The notes: a model not told the origin generated them from the letters alone. 64,000 nt of DNA from Sphagnum magellanicum (GCA_021904315.1 CM038911.1:12187390-12251389); one strand, 5' to 3'; shown: positions 25,901-38,160, counted from the stretch's first letter. Numbers and translations: made by a program.

Positions 25901-26714
25901 TATTAAACTAAATTTTTAGCTATATATATATAAAGAAAAAACATTGAAGAGAATAGTAGATCTTTTTTCTTTTAGTACACGAATTCTTTCAATTGTTTCT
26001 TTCTTCATAATGCACATATAATGAAGTGAACATCAATTGTTGTGTAACAGTTTAAGTGAGTGCAAATCACAATTATTTGAAAAACACACACTTTTAATAT
26101 TTTAAATTCTATGATCAACCTTCATTCTTGTTTTGTGTTTGAAACACATTTTCATTGGATTAATACCAAATGAGTCATAATGTGTTTTCACATTTGTTGC
26201 CTTTTGCCTTTTATGCATATAATTCACACATAATGTTTGCATAATTGTAAGAAATCAAACAGATTGATACAACTTAAGATCTATGAAGCAAAAAAAGAAG
26301 CAAAGAAAAGATTGAGCACCATGCATAATATTGAAACAACTCCATCATGGTTGTTTCCACATGTTAAATGCAATTTTTTCTTCCATTCTCACCTTTTGTA
26401 TTGACATTTGCTTCTTTGTTAACAATCTTTTGAACAATGTCAACATATCCACATGAAATTTAATCAGACAACACATGTTCATACGTCAATGACATGATAT
26501 GTTAAAATAACCTTGATATAAATGAATTTCAACTAAAGGTTAATGATGATATGATGCAATATGTAACATGCAATAAATTATCCTTATTTGCATCAAGATT
26601 AAAAATATTGAAAAAACAAGGAAAAAAAAAATTTATCATTGTGGAACAAGAAAAAAATTCAAGTGTTCTTGAAATGAGAGACTAATTCATTCTTATATCA
26701 AATTGAGGCATGAA
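22959..26714. other. Very AT-rich intergenic stretch, no gene seen
   Basis: Dominated by A/T homopolymers and TAAAT/ATTTA words. Open frames are short and without domains. It lies between the two R3 copies, so it could be the interior of an ancient element, but no gag or pol similarity is visible. Confidence 0.5.
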
Positions 26715-27035
26715 CAACATTGCAATGCAACTTGAATTAAATTCAAATACATTGAAAGAAATTTGACTTGAATTGAATTGAATAAAAATTTAAAAAATGA
26801 AATGCAAATTGGTAAAAAAGATATTCAAAATCTTCTTGTGAATATGGTGGTGAAAAAAAAAACTTAAAAAAAACACAAATCCAAAAAAACACCTTTTCAT
26901 GCCTCTTTGATTACGAATGGGTTAAATAAATTCTAATTTGATACTAAAATTTATTTAACTATGAGGACAACTCATGAAACCTAAAGTTGTCCTACCTATA
27001 GCAATTCCAATGAATCATAATCCTTGAAATTATAT
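26715..27035 (+). repeat. Dispersed repeat R3, copy 2
   Basis: Partner of 20755-21010. This copy is longer because of A-run expansions and small insertions around 26855-26890. Confidence 0.55.
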
Positions 27036-27314
27036 AAAGATTTTTTTTTTTCTTTTTTTTTTTTTGGTGGCATAATGTCACACAAACAACTTCCATAATA
27101 AAAAGAAATCTTCCATAACATAAGCCATCCTCTTTATAAAAAAAAGGTTGACAAGACATGCTTATCTTTACACATAAAAGAGGTAGCATCAAGGGTAGCA
27201 TTTTTGTACATATAGGGTTTGGGGCTCCCTGCTGAGGTCCAAAGGGCCTTAATTAAGACCAGGAAGGGCCTCAAAGGGTACTCTTTCTATTAGACAGCTT
27301 TATCAGCTCAGAAG

Positions 27315-27634
27315 TAGTGTTGGCTGGGTATCAAGTCTTGACCTGATTATCACCTCAAGTATTGATAACTTATTGGCCGGTTATCAATACCTAGTCGTTC
27401 GTATTGGTCTTTTAAATTGATTTATAAATAAATAAAATTTAACCGCCTATGCCAGACTAATAACTGGCAGGAGAACTGACGATTATAAGCCGGTTATTTA
27501 ATGACCTACTTTATGCTTTAACTAAAAGATTATTACCAAAAATATTGATAACCTAATTGACACACACAAGAACAGAAAAAAAATGACCTAACTGGCTTGC
27601 TATGAAACAAAAATCAAATAACCGACCAACATTG
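27315..27634. mobile_element. hAT-type MITE, about 320 bp, degenerate
   Basis: Left end TAGTGTTGGCTGGGTAT. The right end reads ACCGACCAACATTG, which reverse-complements to CAATGTTGGTCGGT. The left end matches the terminus of the 2403-3154 element (TAGTGTTGGG form). Flanking octamers CTCAGAAG and TTCATAAT agree at five of eight positions, so the target duplication is decayed or the right border is misplaced. The interior contains repeated TATCAA and GGTTAT words, as in the larger element. Confidence 0.5.
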
Positions 27635-27724
27635 TTCATAATCAAAGAAATTTGGGGTACTCGGTCTTATTAAAGTCTTTAACTTTTCAGAAAGAAAATC
27701 AAAACACCACCAGCTCTGCCCAAA

Positions 27725-27958
27725 ATGGGAGAAAACAAAAGGCGTGACTGTCGAGAGCTCATCATCAAGTTCTTCTTCATCATCTTCTTCTTCTTCTTCT
27801 TGTCTAACTGCTATGGAGCGACAGTTACGGTAAAAGGGCTGAAGAATCGAGGAAAGCGTTTTATTTTCTCTAAAGCAATCCACTCTCAATTTCAAAATAC
27901 TCCAATGTATCACCAGGAATGTGAACCTTTCATTTTCTTTAATTTCACAACTGTGTAA
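27725..27958 (+). CDS. Possible small secreted protein or first exon, 77 codons
   Basis: The ATG has a good context (AAAATGG). The predicted start, MGENKRRDCRELIIKFFF, is basic and is followed by a hydrophobic Ile/Phe run and NCYGA, which has the form of a signal peptide with a cleavage site near residue 31. The rest is short and unrecognised. A donor-like ACG|GTAAAA lies right after the cleavage region, so only a signal-peptide exon may be real. The hydrophobic run is encoded by a CTT/TTC microsatellite and the antisense frame reads as an acidic tract, so this may be chance. Confidence 0.2.
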   Translation: MGENKRRDCRELIIKFFFIIFFFFFLSNCYGATVTVKGLKNRGKRFIFSKAIHSQFQNTPMYHQECEPFIFFNFTTV

Positions 27959-28742
27959 TAGACAATCTTGATTGTGGTGATCACTCCAATTCCAGGCAAC
28001 AAGAGTGGAAAACACGAGACTAGTATGACTGCACAGTATTGTGCATCGACACTCTCAAAGGTGTGTTGTATCTACATTGCGAATTAATTGACGCTCAAAC
28101 ACTTGCAATTCGACGATGTCTAGACTTACGTTATGCATAAAATGTTGTAAAAGTCGCTCAGAATGTCCTGCTTCTCTCCTCGTCTTGCGGGCTCTTTGTA
28201 ATTACGAGGAGAAGTTACAAGTTTTGCTTGCTGGCCATAGTTCTTTTGTTAAGTAGCTGCTATGATTTGTCAAAGCCCTCAAGAGGATTTACAAGGTTGC
28301 TAACAAGTTCCTTATTGCTTTGTATACTACCTGAACAGATAAGTTTCCAATCAAACTCGAATGGAAAGCGAATAAAGACTACTTACAGGCCGCATATAAT
28401 TAAGTGTGACACGATTTGCATTTGCTTTAAGGATCTTCAACAAGGTACGCCGTTGAGGTTTCTTGTATGTGCTCAGGATAGTGCGCACTTTAAAGTTCCA
28501 TTCAGATTCTTTTTTAAAAAAAAAGGAAATCTCAAATGACTAAGATGATCACAGGACACGAATGAGAAAGAATCATTTGTTATGAAACATGTACTTGTTG
28601 CTGATGGTGCGTGGTTGTGACAGTCATCAAAGCTTGACTCCCGGGGTGCAAGAACTTGAATAGATCGGTCGCTTGAGTGTTGGAAAGGACTTCAGATCTG
28701 CAAATTTAAATGAAAATTTCTGCTGCAGAATGGATCCAATTA
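27959..28742. other. Region between the small ORF and the BTB gene
   Basis: Less AT-rich than the distant background and lacking transposon ends. It probably includes the 3' UTR of the minus-strand BTB gene. Several potential splice signals exist but no exon chain with a recognisable protein. Confidence 0.4.
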
Positions 28743-30364
28743 CTACAAATTTCCACCATCATGTAGGTCGACGTTGTTGTCGGTCTCATGGTCCCTCCTC
28801 ACTACAGAGGCACAATTGGCTTCAGATGACTTTGCGGAAGCTTCCTGGATCATATGCACCTCTGATTCCCGCTGTGCCAAGCGCAGCTTACTACACCAGG
28901 AATCAAAGGCTTCACTTAAATCAGGCCATGCTTTCCGACACTTGAGGCACACAGCAATCCAGATCTTGAATATCATTTCTTGATCGGCCATCGGCAACGT
29001 CTCCACGACAGCTCCTAAACCATCTTCGAGGCTTGTATGCAACTGAGCAGTTACCGTGTCTTTCCCAAAATTGTCGAGACCTCCATCGTTCCCGAGTTTG
29101 GCCACGACTGGCAGCCATGTGGTGATCAGCGCTAATCGAACAGGCCTCGGCGACAGAACCTCTCCCCGCTGTAAAGCTTGGAGTATGCTCACAAGGATAT
29201 GAAACAATGTCTCCGTGAATGGATTTTGATAGATTCTGGAGACCATCAATTGAGCCAGTTCTTGCTCCTCCGAGAGCATCTGAACAGCAACATCTGCAAT
29301 CTGAAGAGCAAATAGCTCGTCGAACAGCCATCGCAGAGCTGAACATGCAATTGTCACCTGATTTGGGGCATCATGCGCCAACAATATTATATCAGCTGAT
29401 GATCAAATCCTCTATCAACACGTAAGTATATTCTATACATCACCGGTTGAACCAGATGATCAGCAAAGCTTGTCAGTGCAAATTAAGATGACCAAATTAG
29501 TAGCTGATGTACCTGATGAGCATTCCACGAGAAGAAGTTTACAAACTTCCGTAGTTGTATCTTCAGTTGTTCCAAGTTGCCATGCAATACATTAAACAAG
29601 GATACCTCGTTTACTGCAGCAAAAGCAGAGGAGGAGCACGGTTGCACATTGGCAAGCAGCACACGCTCCGTGATGTCTCGTGCTTTTGAGGGAGCGCCAT
29701 TTGTTACCAGAGACAACAACTCCCCTAGCACGTCCTTCATTACGTCCACAGGCCTGGAAATTGAGTAGCTATCGAATATACGCATTCTGGCTGCCAGATC
29801 AGGCGAGGCTTGCAGATGCAGGTTGGAGACACAGGCTTTGACGGCGGCCTCATTTTCTGCAGTCCAAGGCACAGCTTCCAAGTAACGCATGCAAGCGCTC
29901 ACACAGTTATGAAACAAGAGTTCAGCCGCCACTTCCAGTATCCCAAGTGCATCTTGCACATTAGCGAACGAGTTATGTTTAACACGATCTGGCACATACA
30001 AGAGCTGTATGCAGCGGACATAAGTGTTGGCGTCTCCACATTTGTCGAGAGTAATCTCCAAGGGTTTGGCGCCACCTTCGGAAGCCCATCGCTCGCTCAA
30101 ACGAGCTTCAAAGAACTCCGATTGCCTCAAAGCGTACGAGTGAAGCAACAATGGAGGCAAAGGCGGGCCTTCCAACGGCTTCAGGGTAAGGATGACGTCC
30201 GCCTTTTGCTCGTCGCCATAGCCGTGCGCCAGCGCCATGGCCTTGCAACTTTGGACGGCCACCGCGGGGCCCGCGCTCCAGCGCGCCTGCCGAGCGCGTT
30301 TGCGCGCCCGCGCACTAGGCCCATGCCAACTGGCTCCATCCTCACACGGCCATGATGGAGACAT
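28743..30364 (-). CDS. BTB/POZ domain protein (At1g63850/At3g05675-like), 488 aa, two exons
   Basis: Exon 1 30364-29513 and exon 2 29357-28743 (stop TAG), with a 155-bp GT-AG intron in phase 0 that joins SWNAHQ to VTIACSALRW. The BTB fold spans about residues 55-163: KADVILTL, LLLHSYALRQSEFFEARLSE, and YVRCIQLLYVPDRV followed by a helical ILEVAAELLFHNCVSACMRYLEAVPW. After it comes the helical region typical of this plant family, with SRPVDVMKDVLGELL and, in exon 2, SPRPVRLALITTWLPVVAKL and VETLPMADQEMIFKIWIAVC. Such proteins are thought to be adaptors for cullin-3 ubiquitin ligases; targets are unknown. The start is the first in-frame ATG; a longer frame upstream has no ATG. The gene is much GC-richer than its surroundings. 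The intron acceptor has a weak pyrimidine tract, so it is slightly uncertain. Confidence 0.87.
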
Positions 30365-31194
30365 GCTAATACTCCTGATAATAGTGATGCTCCCGATACT
30401 TCCTCTCGCAATGCGAATAATGCTCCCGCTTCTCGGATCAGCATACCCGCCGTGCCGGGTGCACACACATGCATAGAGGAGCTCGCGATTGACGACCTTC
30501 CTTTTGCCTTAAACTAAGTGTGCATGGCAATAACAAGAAAGATTCAGATCGTCCTTCTCATCATCATCTTCTTCTTCTTGGTCCTTGCTCCTCCTCACAA
30601 CAACGCGCCGAGAATCCAACTTAAAATATGAAGTATAATCCTCCCTTTCGACAAATTCCTAATCAAATAGCGCTCGCCATGCCACGAGATAGCTCGTATG
30701 AGCAAGTGCGAAAGAAGGAGCCGCTCGGCTTGGAATAAATAAGCCAGTTTCTCGGATTTTAAGTTGCGAGGCAAGAAATGACGCTCTTGGATCAGGTGGA
30801 AATCTTATTCACAAAATTTCCTGGTGTACAGAAAATGGAGAAAAAACCAAAGATTTGGTTTATGCGAGTAGGTCTGAAAATTGCCAGGAGAAGAAGAAGA
30901 AAAAGAAGAAGACGGGGTGGGTTACTCGGGGCACGATTGTAAACAACGAATGAGTACCTGTTCCGAAAAGGCACCATGCACACGAAGAGACACGAGCATT
31001 GAAGACTAGGTAGGCTGGGAGGAAATGACGAATTTGGTTTTTTTTTCGGGTTTGTTTGTTTGTTGTGGTTTGCTGATTATTTATCTGCATGCATTTGTAT
31101 TCCTTAGGTCTCCACTTTCGTAAGACTGCAATTGAAGGGTTTTGGGGATGGTTCTATGTAGTGTTTTTTCCTTTTTGGCGAATTTTCTTGCACC
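30365..31194. other. Upstream region of the BTB gene
   Basis: Probable 5' UTR and promoter of the BTB gene on the minus strand. GC content falls away from the gene. It contains CTT/GAA-type trinucleotide tracts (30555-30580 and 30885-30915). No separate gene is recognised. Confidence 0.45.
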
Positions 31195-31430
31195 CTAGCA
31201 ACTGAAAAATATCCAGTGAAACAACGTACAAAGGATTTTCCTTTTGGGAAAAATGAGCCAAAGGCGCCAGATTAGGGTTTTAAAAATTCTGAATTTGCAA
31301 TATTTGGACAATGGGTTCCACTGGGTAGATAAAATATAGGAGGACTCTTAAAGTTTTGAACTTTCTAGTGAAATTTGGCTAATTCCTCTTGTGGATGATT
31401 GTCAGTGTGGCTACATCACAAAAGTGAGAA
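31195..31430 (+). repeat. Dispersed repeat R2, copy at 31.3 kb
   Basis: Shares AGTGAAACAA, ACAAAGGATTTT and, at the end, CTCTTGTGGATGAT with 41040-41300. The closing block, AATTTGGCTAATTCCTC, is also found near 2934, 15563 and 15685. Confidence 0.6.
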
Positions 31431-32749
31431 AGAAAAACCCTTGTTCCAGAGTCCCTCATCAGACCTCTCATTTTGCTAGTATAACAGGTGGAAGGACAAT
31501 GGGGCCTCTCCCAGTGTCCTACTTCTGGATGCAAAATGCTACCTAATTTGTCAGCGCTGCCTGTAAGGTAGAGACTATCGAACTATCTAGTCTTCATTTG
31601 GTCCCATGTTCACCAGATGTCACTGTGAACTGTGAGTTCATTGAGTTCAGGTGTTACTGTGAATTTGGCAACCTTCATGGAACATTTCCTAGTTGAATTG
31701 CTGCTGATTTGAACTTGCCATAAGGGTGCAGAGCCCAATTATTACATGATGAGCTGCTTGTTTTCTTTGTGTGACCACCATTTGCATCCATTCTTACCTT
31801 TTCCATAAGAAAACTGTGACACAAATATTGTTCATACTCCTTATGTTGTGGTACAGCATGTAGTGTTTCTCATGCAGCTGTTCAATATGCAGGATGCCCC
31901 TGCAATGGTGGAGTCACAATGTGATGTACAAAGGGATCAGCTGCGTGTTCCAGATTCATGCTTGGTAACCATCTTGGTCTAATTTCAGCTCTGCCATTTG
32001 TTTGTTAGACATGTTAGGGGTGCAGCATGGGCCAGAGTTGAGGAAACAGTGGTGGATAATATCAACTCTACAGGTGACAGGTTCTGATCAGTGCCACTGG
32101 AACTCTCTCAGTAGGAGATCTTCCACAAATAGCAGCAGGTTCAGTCTAAGGAAGCAGGTACTTGAAATTGCATTATAACAGTTGACAGCATTCAGGGTCT
32201 GGAAGTGAACCTTCATGTCAACTTTGGTCCCAGCAGACATCATCTGTGTATTCATAATTGAATATATGCAGAGATTGGGAAACAAAAGAAAGTGAATTCC
32301 TTAAGAGGGCAAGCAAGAAAGTGTCTGAGAGCATCTTATAGCAATTGTGTGTCATGATGTGATGTGATGTTGTGGAGGGTACATACTGTAGTGCATCACA
32401 AAACCTGAAACCTCTAGAGAAGTATTTGTGAAAGAGAGATTTGCAGACTACCATACACAAAGGAAGGATGTTGCTTGTGAGATTGTATGTTTTTAGACCA
32501 GTCCCCAGGTTTGTGAAAAGCCAGAAAACAACTGTAGAGACAATTGGCCAGAGTTTTCTTCACAGTGGTGGGATAATAGGTCAGAGATGGTAAATGAATG
32601 TGATTGCTGTTGCAATTCTCTGTTGATGCAGAAATTGATATTACTTTTCACAGCTCATCCTCAGTTTTTGGTTGTGATAGAGTAGACCTGGGCTGACCAG
32701 TTGGATTTTTTATTTAAGAGAAACAAATGCAAGATACCCAGGTATCAAA
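31431..32749. other. Intergenic stretch before the PPR pseudogene
   Basis: Moderate AT content, no transposon ends and no recognised frame. It may contain the decayed 5' part of the PPR gene, but no PPR motif is legible. Confidence 0.4.
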
Positions 32750-34034
32750 CACAACAAGATACTGCAGGCACTCTGGCTGAAAGGCAAATGGAATTCCCTG
32801 AATGGAAGCGGATCTGGTGGCAATGGCACCAGGGGCTATATAAGCAAACAATTTTCAAGCGAATGCAAGCTTGCAAGGTATGCTAAGGCTGACCAATATG
32901 AGAAGACAATGGAACTTTTTCAACAAGAGGGCATGTTCCCAGATGAGTTCACTTTCTTCAAAGTGCTCAATGCATGTGTTGTTTTAAAAGCATTTGAAGA
33001 GGGCGGATTGCATCCATTCACAGATCATACAGAGTGGCTGTGAGTTGGATTTATATGTGGTAGCACCCTGATTCACATGTAAGCAAAATGTGGGAGGATA
33101 TGAGATGCTTGGAGTGCATTCAATAAGAAAGGTGAAACATGGTTGCTTGGAATGCCATAATTACGAGATGTGTGAAATAGGTAGGGGGAAGAAGGCAGGA
33201 TTGTTGAGGATTCAAGGAGAGTGTTCAGCAGGATGCCCATACATGAAGTGGCTTATTGGAATGCAATGGTTGGAAGACATGCCATGTACATGCTAAGGAC
33301 TCTTTTGATCATTTTAAACAGATGTCCCAACAAAGGTTTTAAGATGAATCTGGTCACTTCTGGTGCTCTTCTGTCCAATTGTAGCCATGGGAATCTAGTG
33401 CAGGAAAGCCTTCCTTAATCTCAATTCACAGATTTACAATATTTGTGTAACATTGAAGCATTTTTCCTGCATAGTAATCTCCTTGGTCGTCATGGCTTTT
33501 TGTCCACAGCAGGAGATTCTATTGTGTGCAACAATGTGCTGTGAACCAGATGCTGAACTGCATTGATGGCCTTGCTGGGTGCTTGCAGAGTTTATGGTAA
33601 TGTGAACATAGGAGAAGTCAATCATATTCCTGAATGGGATCCTGGAAATGCCAGGCACTATGTGGTGCTATCAAACACATCTGCTATTATTGGCAAGCAG
33701 GATCTCAATGCAGGACTCGAAATACAGAGATCAGAAAGAGCATGAAGACAAGGTTGGGGCACACCTCCATTGTGGTGAACACTGAGGTGCATATATCTGC
33801 AATAGTTGATGAAGAATTTAGTCAAATGATTGAACTCTGTTCAGAACAAAATGGATTGTTTTGGCATATGTATGAGGTTGGGAATGTGCTGCATATCAAG
33901 TTTGTGGTACATGATGTAGAGGATGAAGAACCACAGTGCCATCAAAGATGGTCAGGAGAGCAGTCCTAATGAAGAATGCCAATCAGATTCATCACGTTGA
34001 GGTTGATCTTTCTTCTTGCAGGGATGACTTTTGA
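32750..34034 (+). pseudogene. PPR-DYW organelle RNA-editing factor, decayed
   Basis: Reading across frames gives the order of a plant PLS-type PPR protein. First come PPR motifs: AKADQYEKTMELFQQEG, FPDEFTFFKVLNACV, then IHSQIIQSGCELDLYV and VAYWNAMV. An E region follows, with MALLGACRVYGNVNIGE and DPGNARHYVVLSN. The DYW domain comes last: EVHISAIVDEEFSQMIEL, KFVVHDVEDEE, and a terminal KNANQIHHVEVDLSSC ending RDDF where intact proteins end DYW. There are frameshifts at several places (around 32.9, 33.0-33.2, 33.4 and 33.75 kb) and in-frame stops. The zinc-binding HSEK part of the deaminase core has been deleted, so the C-terminus jumps from the VHDVE region to the final motif. Intact members bind organelle transcripts and direct C-to-U editing. 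This copy cannot be functional. Confidence 0.85.
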
Positions 34035-35335
34035 TGCAAACAATCTAACTTCTCAATGGTCCCTCAACTCAACTCTCTTTTTTAGAGCATGCCCAGTCCC
34101 ATTCTGTGCAGTACTCAAATGCTGAGGGTGTACCTGATGTGAAGACCCTATGGTAAATCAAAACACTCATTGGTGACATATGGGACATATGGGGGAAGGT
34201 TAAGGAAGTTGCAGTTTACAAGAAGATTATTCTGGAAATTGCATCTGGCCTTCATTCTCTCCTGTTTCGAGTTATGACCATTGTAGCTGAAAGATCCATG
34301 TAAAGAGGGTCATCTTCATGTTAACTGAACTTATATGATATCTAATGACATTAGCCTCAATTGCTTTCGATATGTGATATGCTTGAGATATGATGCTCAG
34401 TGGCACAAACAATCAACCATTAGAAAGAAAATCTTTTTAAAGTATTTGGTGCAGATCTCTTCTGCACTTGCTTTTGCTAATGAAGGGTTGCTTTTGCTGC
34501 TGACGGAGGAAAATGCAACTTCCAGATCCAGTAGGTACTAATCTACTATATGCATCCCACTTAATGCAGGAATGATTGAGTATTGGTGTGATGATTCAGA
34601 GATAGTAGCTGAGGGTTTTGAACTGTGTGGACAAGTCCTTAGTGCATTTCCAGCTGGACCCAAACCATGTGGATCCCATAACAAAGTCTCTGCAACCAAG
34701 TTCAAACGGGAATTGTAGGTCAGCTACTCACATGGTAGTAGTAGAAGTTTATCCTTGAATTGAAGCCAAGACAAACTTACCACCACTTGTGACTCTCAGC
34801 ACTGCACCATCTTCCAATCCATTGCAATGTGCAAGAAGCAGCAAACTGAGAAGAGAGACTGTTGCTTAACATTCCTGGAATCAGAAATCTTCTGAGCTCA
34901 TGAGAATCAGAAACTGCAGCTCTAACTGGACTCTATTCGGCGCAAGGAAAACTCCATGTAAGTAACAGAAAAGGTGATTGTTTGAATTTCAGGGTTGTAA
35001 TATCCATGGGCTACTGAAACCCAGTTTCACCAAAATTGGGGACCTGATCAAAAGTGCGGATCCAAAAGTACACATGAAATAAAGTCTCAGTATCCACCTA
35101 GTTTTATACACACACCAATTCTTTTCCTTGGAGAAGATGTCATGGCTTATTTTGGGTAGTGGGAACATTCGCAAAATAAGGAGCTGAGGATGAGTTGATA
35201 GCCAAGTAACAGCCCCACACTCCCTTTTTTTTTTCAAAAGGGGAGGCATTGTTATGAGTGCCTTTTGCCCTAGACCTCAAGTTCCACCCTTGGACAACAA
35301 TGTCTCCTCCCTATACTTTAATATCATGAGGCATA
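34035..35335. other. Stretch downstream of the PPR pseudogene
   Basis: No recognised frame. Composition resembles the pseudogene, so this is probably its former 3' flank. GAGTGCCTTTTGCCC at 35257-35271 precedes the foldback region and could be an element border. Confidence 0.4.
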
Positions 35336-35440
35336 AGAGGGAGAGGGATCTTATACCTACTCACTAAGAGTGAGAGGGAATTTTGAGAATTATTGGAAAT
35401 TCCCTCACTCTTAAAAAGTAGGTCTAAGATCCCTCCTCTT
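35336..35440 (+). repeat. Long imperfect foldback (MITE or hairpin-RNA-like)
   Basis: The left arm, about 35341-35383, and the right arm, about 35397-35439, are complementary over about 43 positions with only a few mismatches and a small bulge. Shared blocks include GAGGGATCTTA, ACCTACT, TAAGAGTGAG and GGAATTT. The loop is about 13 nt. A transcript would form a stem of the size seen in plant small-RNA precursors; a foldback transposon is equally possible. Confidence 0.65.
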
Positions 35441-35482
35441 TTTCTAAGAGGGATAAATTCATGGACATAAGGTGCCTTCCAA

Positions 35483-35533
35483 ATACACTTAGGAAACTTC
35501 TCTAAGACCTTTATGTCATAGAGAAGTTCCTTG
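35483..35533 (+). repeat. Small hairpin next to the foldback
   Basis: AGGAAACTTCTCTAA (about 35490) and ATAGAGAAGTTCCTT (about 35519) are near-complementary. An overlapping pair, GGACATAAGG and CCTTTATGTC, could form an alternative stem. Confidence 0.5.
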
Positions 35534-35540
35534 ATTGGAT

Positions 35541-37974
35541 TTGAGTGTCAATTACAAGAAGATGGTCTTTTCTTTCAAAAAGTAACAAGCTCCATTATTT
35601 GCTTGGTGATAATGAGTTTGATGCACAGTATAACTAATTGTTGAACAATGATTTTGGGGGAAGTTCTAAAGCTTTGCTTTTTGTGTGTTAATGCTAGACA
35701 TGGAAGACATGTTGGTGGCAACAATTGAGGTGAATTGGGCAAGAATCATAGCTTGGAGGTTTTATGAATGGTGTGTGGATAGAAAGACATAATGACAAAA
35801 AAAAAGAGGAAACAAAAAGGTCATGTGTCAAGTTGGAAAATTGTAAATCTATAAGCTCTATTTATATTGTTGAAATAATCATGTTTTAGAGTTTTTTTCA
35901 TTTGAGTTTGTTGCAAACAAGATTGATGTGAAAAAGTTCAAACTCGTAATAATTATCTTGTTTTGAGGTTTTGTAATTGATGGTTGTCGCACAACATTGA
36001 TTTTGGTTCCATTGTCATTTTTTTATTTGTGAGGTTTTCTATTGGCACATATCAATATGAAGAAGAATGATTTTTGATAAGGTTTATAATTTTAAAAAAT
36101 TTAAACTATTTTATCATGATTTGTGCATTGATTTTGGAATGTAAGGATGCTTGGTGTAGATTTGTATAAGTAGAATGCCTAGCATGACACAATTGATAAA
36201 CATATTGTATGCAAGCTATGTTAAAGAATTAAAATAAATCTCAATATTTCTAGTGTGCAAACTAACATAATAGTGCAATATTTTGGGACTTTTTAAATTT
36301 ACCACCATGGGTATTTAGGTAGGATTCCCATAAGGCTGATGTGAATTGTATGTTGTGATTGCATTAAACACAACGTGTAATTATGTTAAGGTCTTAGTGT
36401 TTTGATATAAGGTTTCATAAAGTTGTGTCATTGAAATTTGAATAGATGTATACATGTTATAATATCCACTTTCAAACTAGAATGGTGTTTAAAATGTTCA
36501 TGCAAATGTGATTCAAATTGGATGATGAATGAAAAGTCATTAAAGTTTGAGCATCACAATTTGTATTGCTAGAAGGTCAAATGAGGAAAATGAATCACAT
36601 ATTTAATTTAGTTGTCCATCATTTAAGGTAGGTTTGTATTCATAGGTGGACTAGGATGGTAATGTGCAATTGAGTTGTATGGTGTTGGTTTCATAGCACA
36701 ATGACAAAGCAATGGAAAAGGTCCATTAATTATCATTAAAGCATTTTTATCGCACCGAATGGAAGTTGATTGACACGAAGAGACAACATTTTGAACTTGG
36801 AGATATTCTTGTGATTTATGCTTGAATGAAGAATGTGATTCAAATTCACAAGAAACAAGGCAATGTACAATATAAAATAAAAATCATGCTCAGAAGTTGC
36901 ATGAGTATGCAAGATGAAATGAGAATGCAACTACCCTATATTTTGGTAAAACATTCTTCAAATTGTTGTATCTTCCACTAATTGGTTAATAAGCCCGATG
37001 ATAGGCTTGAGTATTTCATATGATGATAAGGAACTTCAAGTTATGTTTTTTCTTATGCCTCCAATATTACATGTTGTACATTTGGATTCAACATCATACA
37101 AATCAAATTAAATGGAATGAACCTATCATAATATGAAAATATGACATGGTTCGAATGAAAATGCAAATATTCACCTTTTGTTACCACCAAATGTGGTACC
37201 ATGAATAAATCATTTAACCATATTCAACAATTGGGTAAAGTTCTTTGTAAATAAAATAAGTATTTAGATTTAACAAACATCAAATTTAAACATGGCATAA
37301 ATTATAATGTGTTTACATTTATTCAATATTTATTCACCTAAAAATATATTTAGTTGGTTATTCAAAACTTGAAGGGTGCAATCAAATAATAAAATACATA
37401 ATGATGAAGTAGGCTTATATACTTTAGACACAAATGTCTTTCGAATATAATCAATAACAAAGTTTTACACTAGTAAATGGGTGCTATGAAAGTTATAGCC
37501 TAAAATGAGCACGCAAAGTTCCATACTAGGAAATTTGAACCACTTTTAGTTGAAAATTTGGATTGAATTTACCAAAATAATAACATTGCATATACATCTA
37601 GAAGCCATATTTGAAAAGGACACAATACTAATTTCATAGTGTTCCAAAACAAGATTTACACTACAACATATCGTATTACACTATAAGAAATCATGGTTGA
37701 TTTTACTAGAAAACTAGACCAAAAACTAATGATTTTAACATTTGATTAATTTGACTATTCAAATCAAAGAAAAAATTGGGCAGCCAAAAAAAATAATTAA
37801 AAAATAGCTCAATTTTAAAATATAAAAATGTAATAAATAAATAAATAATAAATACCTACCCATGCACCACCATGGCCACCTACTTACCTATCCACAACCC
37901 ACCTAAATATTATACATTTATACACATTTACAAGGTATATATATGAATATATATACTTCACAGAATATATGTTG
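35541..37974. other. AT-rich intergenic stretch, no gene seen
   Basis: Only short frames. CACTATAAGAAATC near 37679 and CACTACAACAT near 37661 are CACTA-like starts without a partner end. Confidence 0.5.
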
Positions 37975-38055
37975 GTAAAAGGGATAGAACCTTGGTTTCT
38001 TTAGTTCCACACCAATGTCTTAGCCATCAAACCACCAGACCATTTGGTAGCACAA
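37975..38055 (-). mobile_element. SINE-like tRNA-promoter module
   Basis: On the minus strand, A-box-like TGGTTTGATGGCTAAGAC (38034-38017) and B-box-like GGTTCTATCCC (37991-37981) are separated by 43 bases, as in tRNA genes. No cloverleaf is evident. Confidence 0.4.
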
Positions 38056-38160
38056 TATGATATCATATTCATTTAATATATTTCTTTGAACTTCAATGAA
38101 TTTTTTTGTCAATGCGTGTAACAAAATTTTAATTTCAATTTTTTTAATAAGGAGGTAACT

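Noticed and set aside
27614-28015. 133-codon minus-strand frame with an acidic Glu/Asp run
   Set aside because: The acidic run is the antisense of a CTT/TTC microsatellite; the rest matches nothing I know.
29810-30476. 181-codon plus-strand frame and other frames overlapping the BTB gene
   Set aside because: Shadows of the GC-rich BTB exon 1, which has clear domain similarity in the minus-strand frame.
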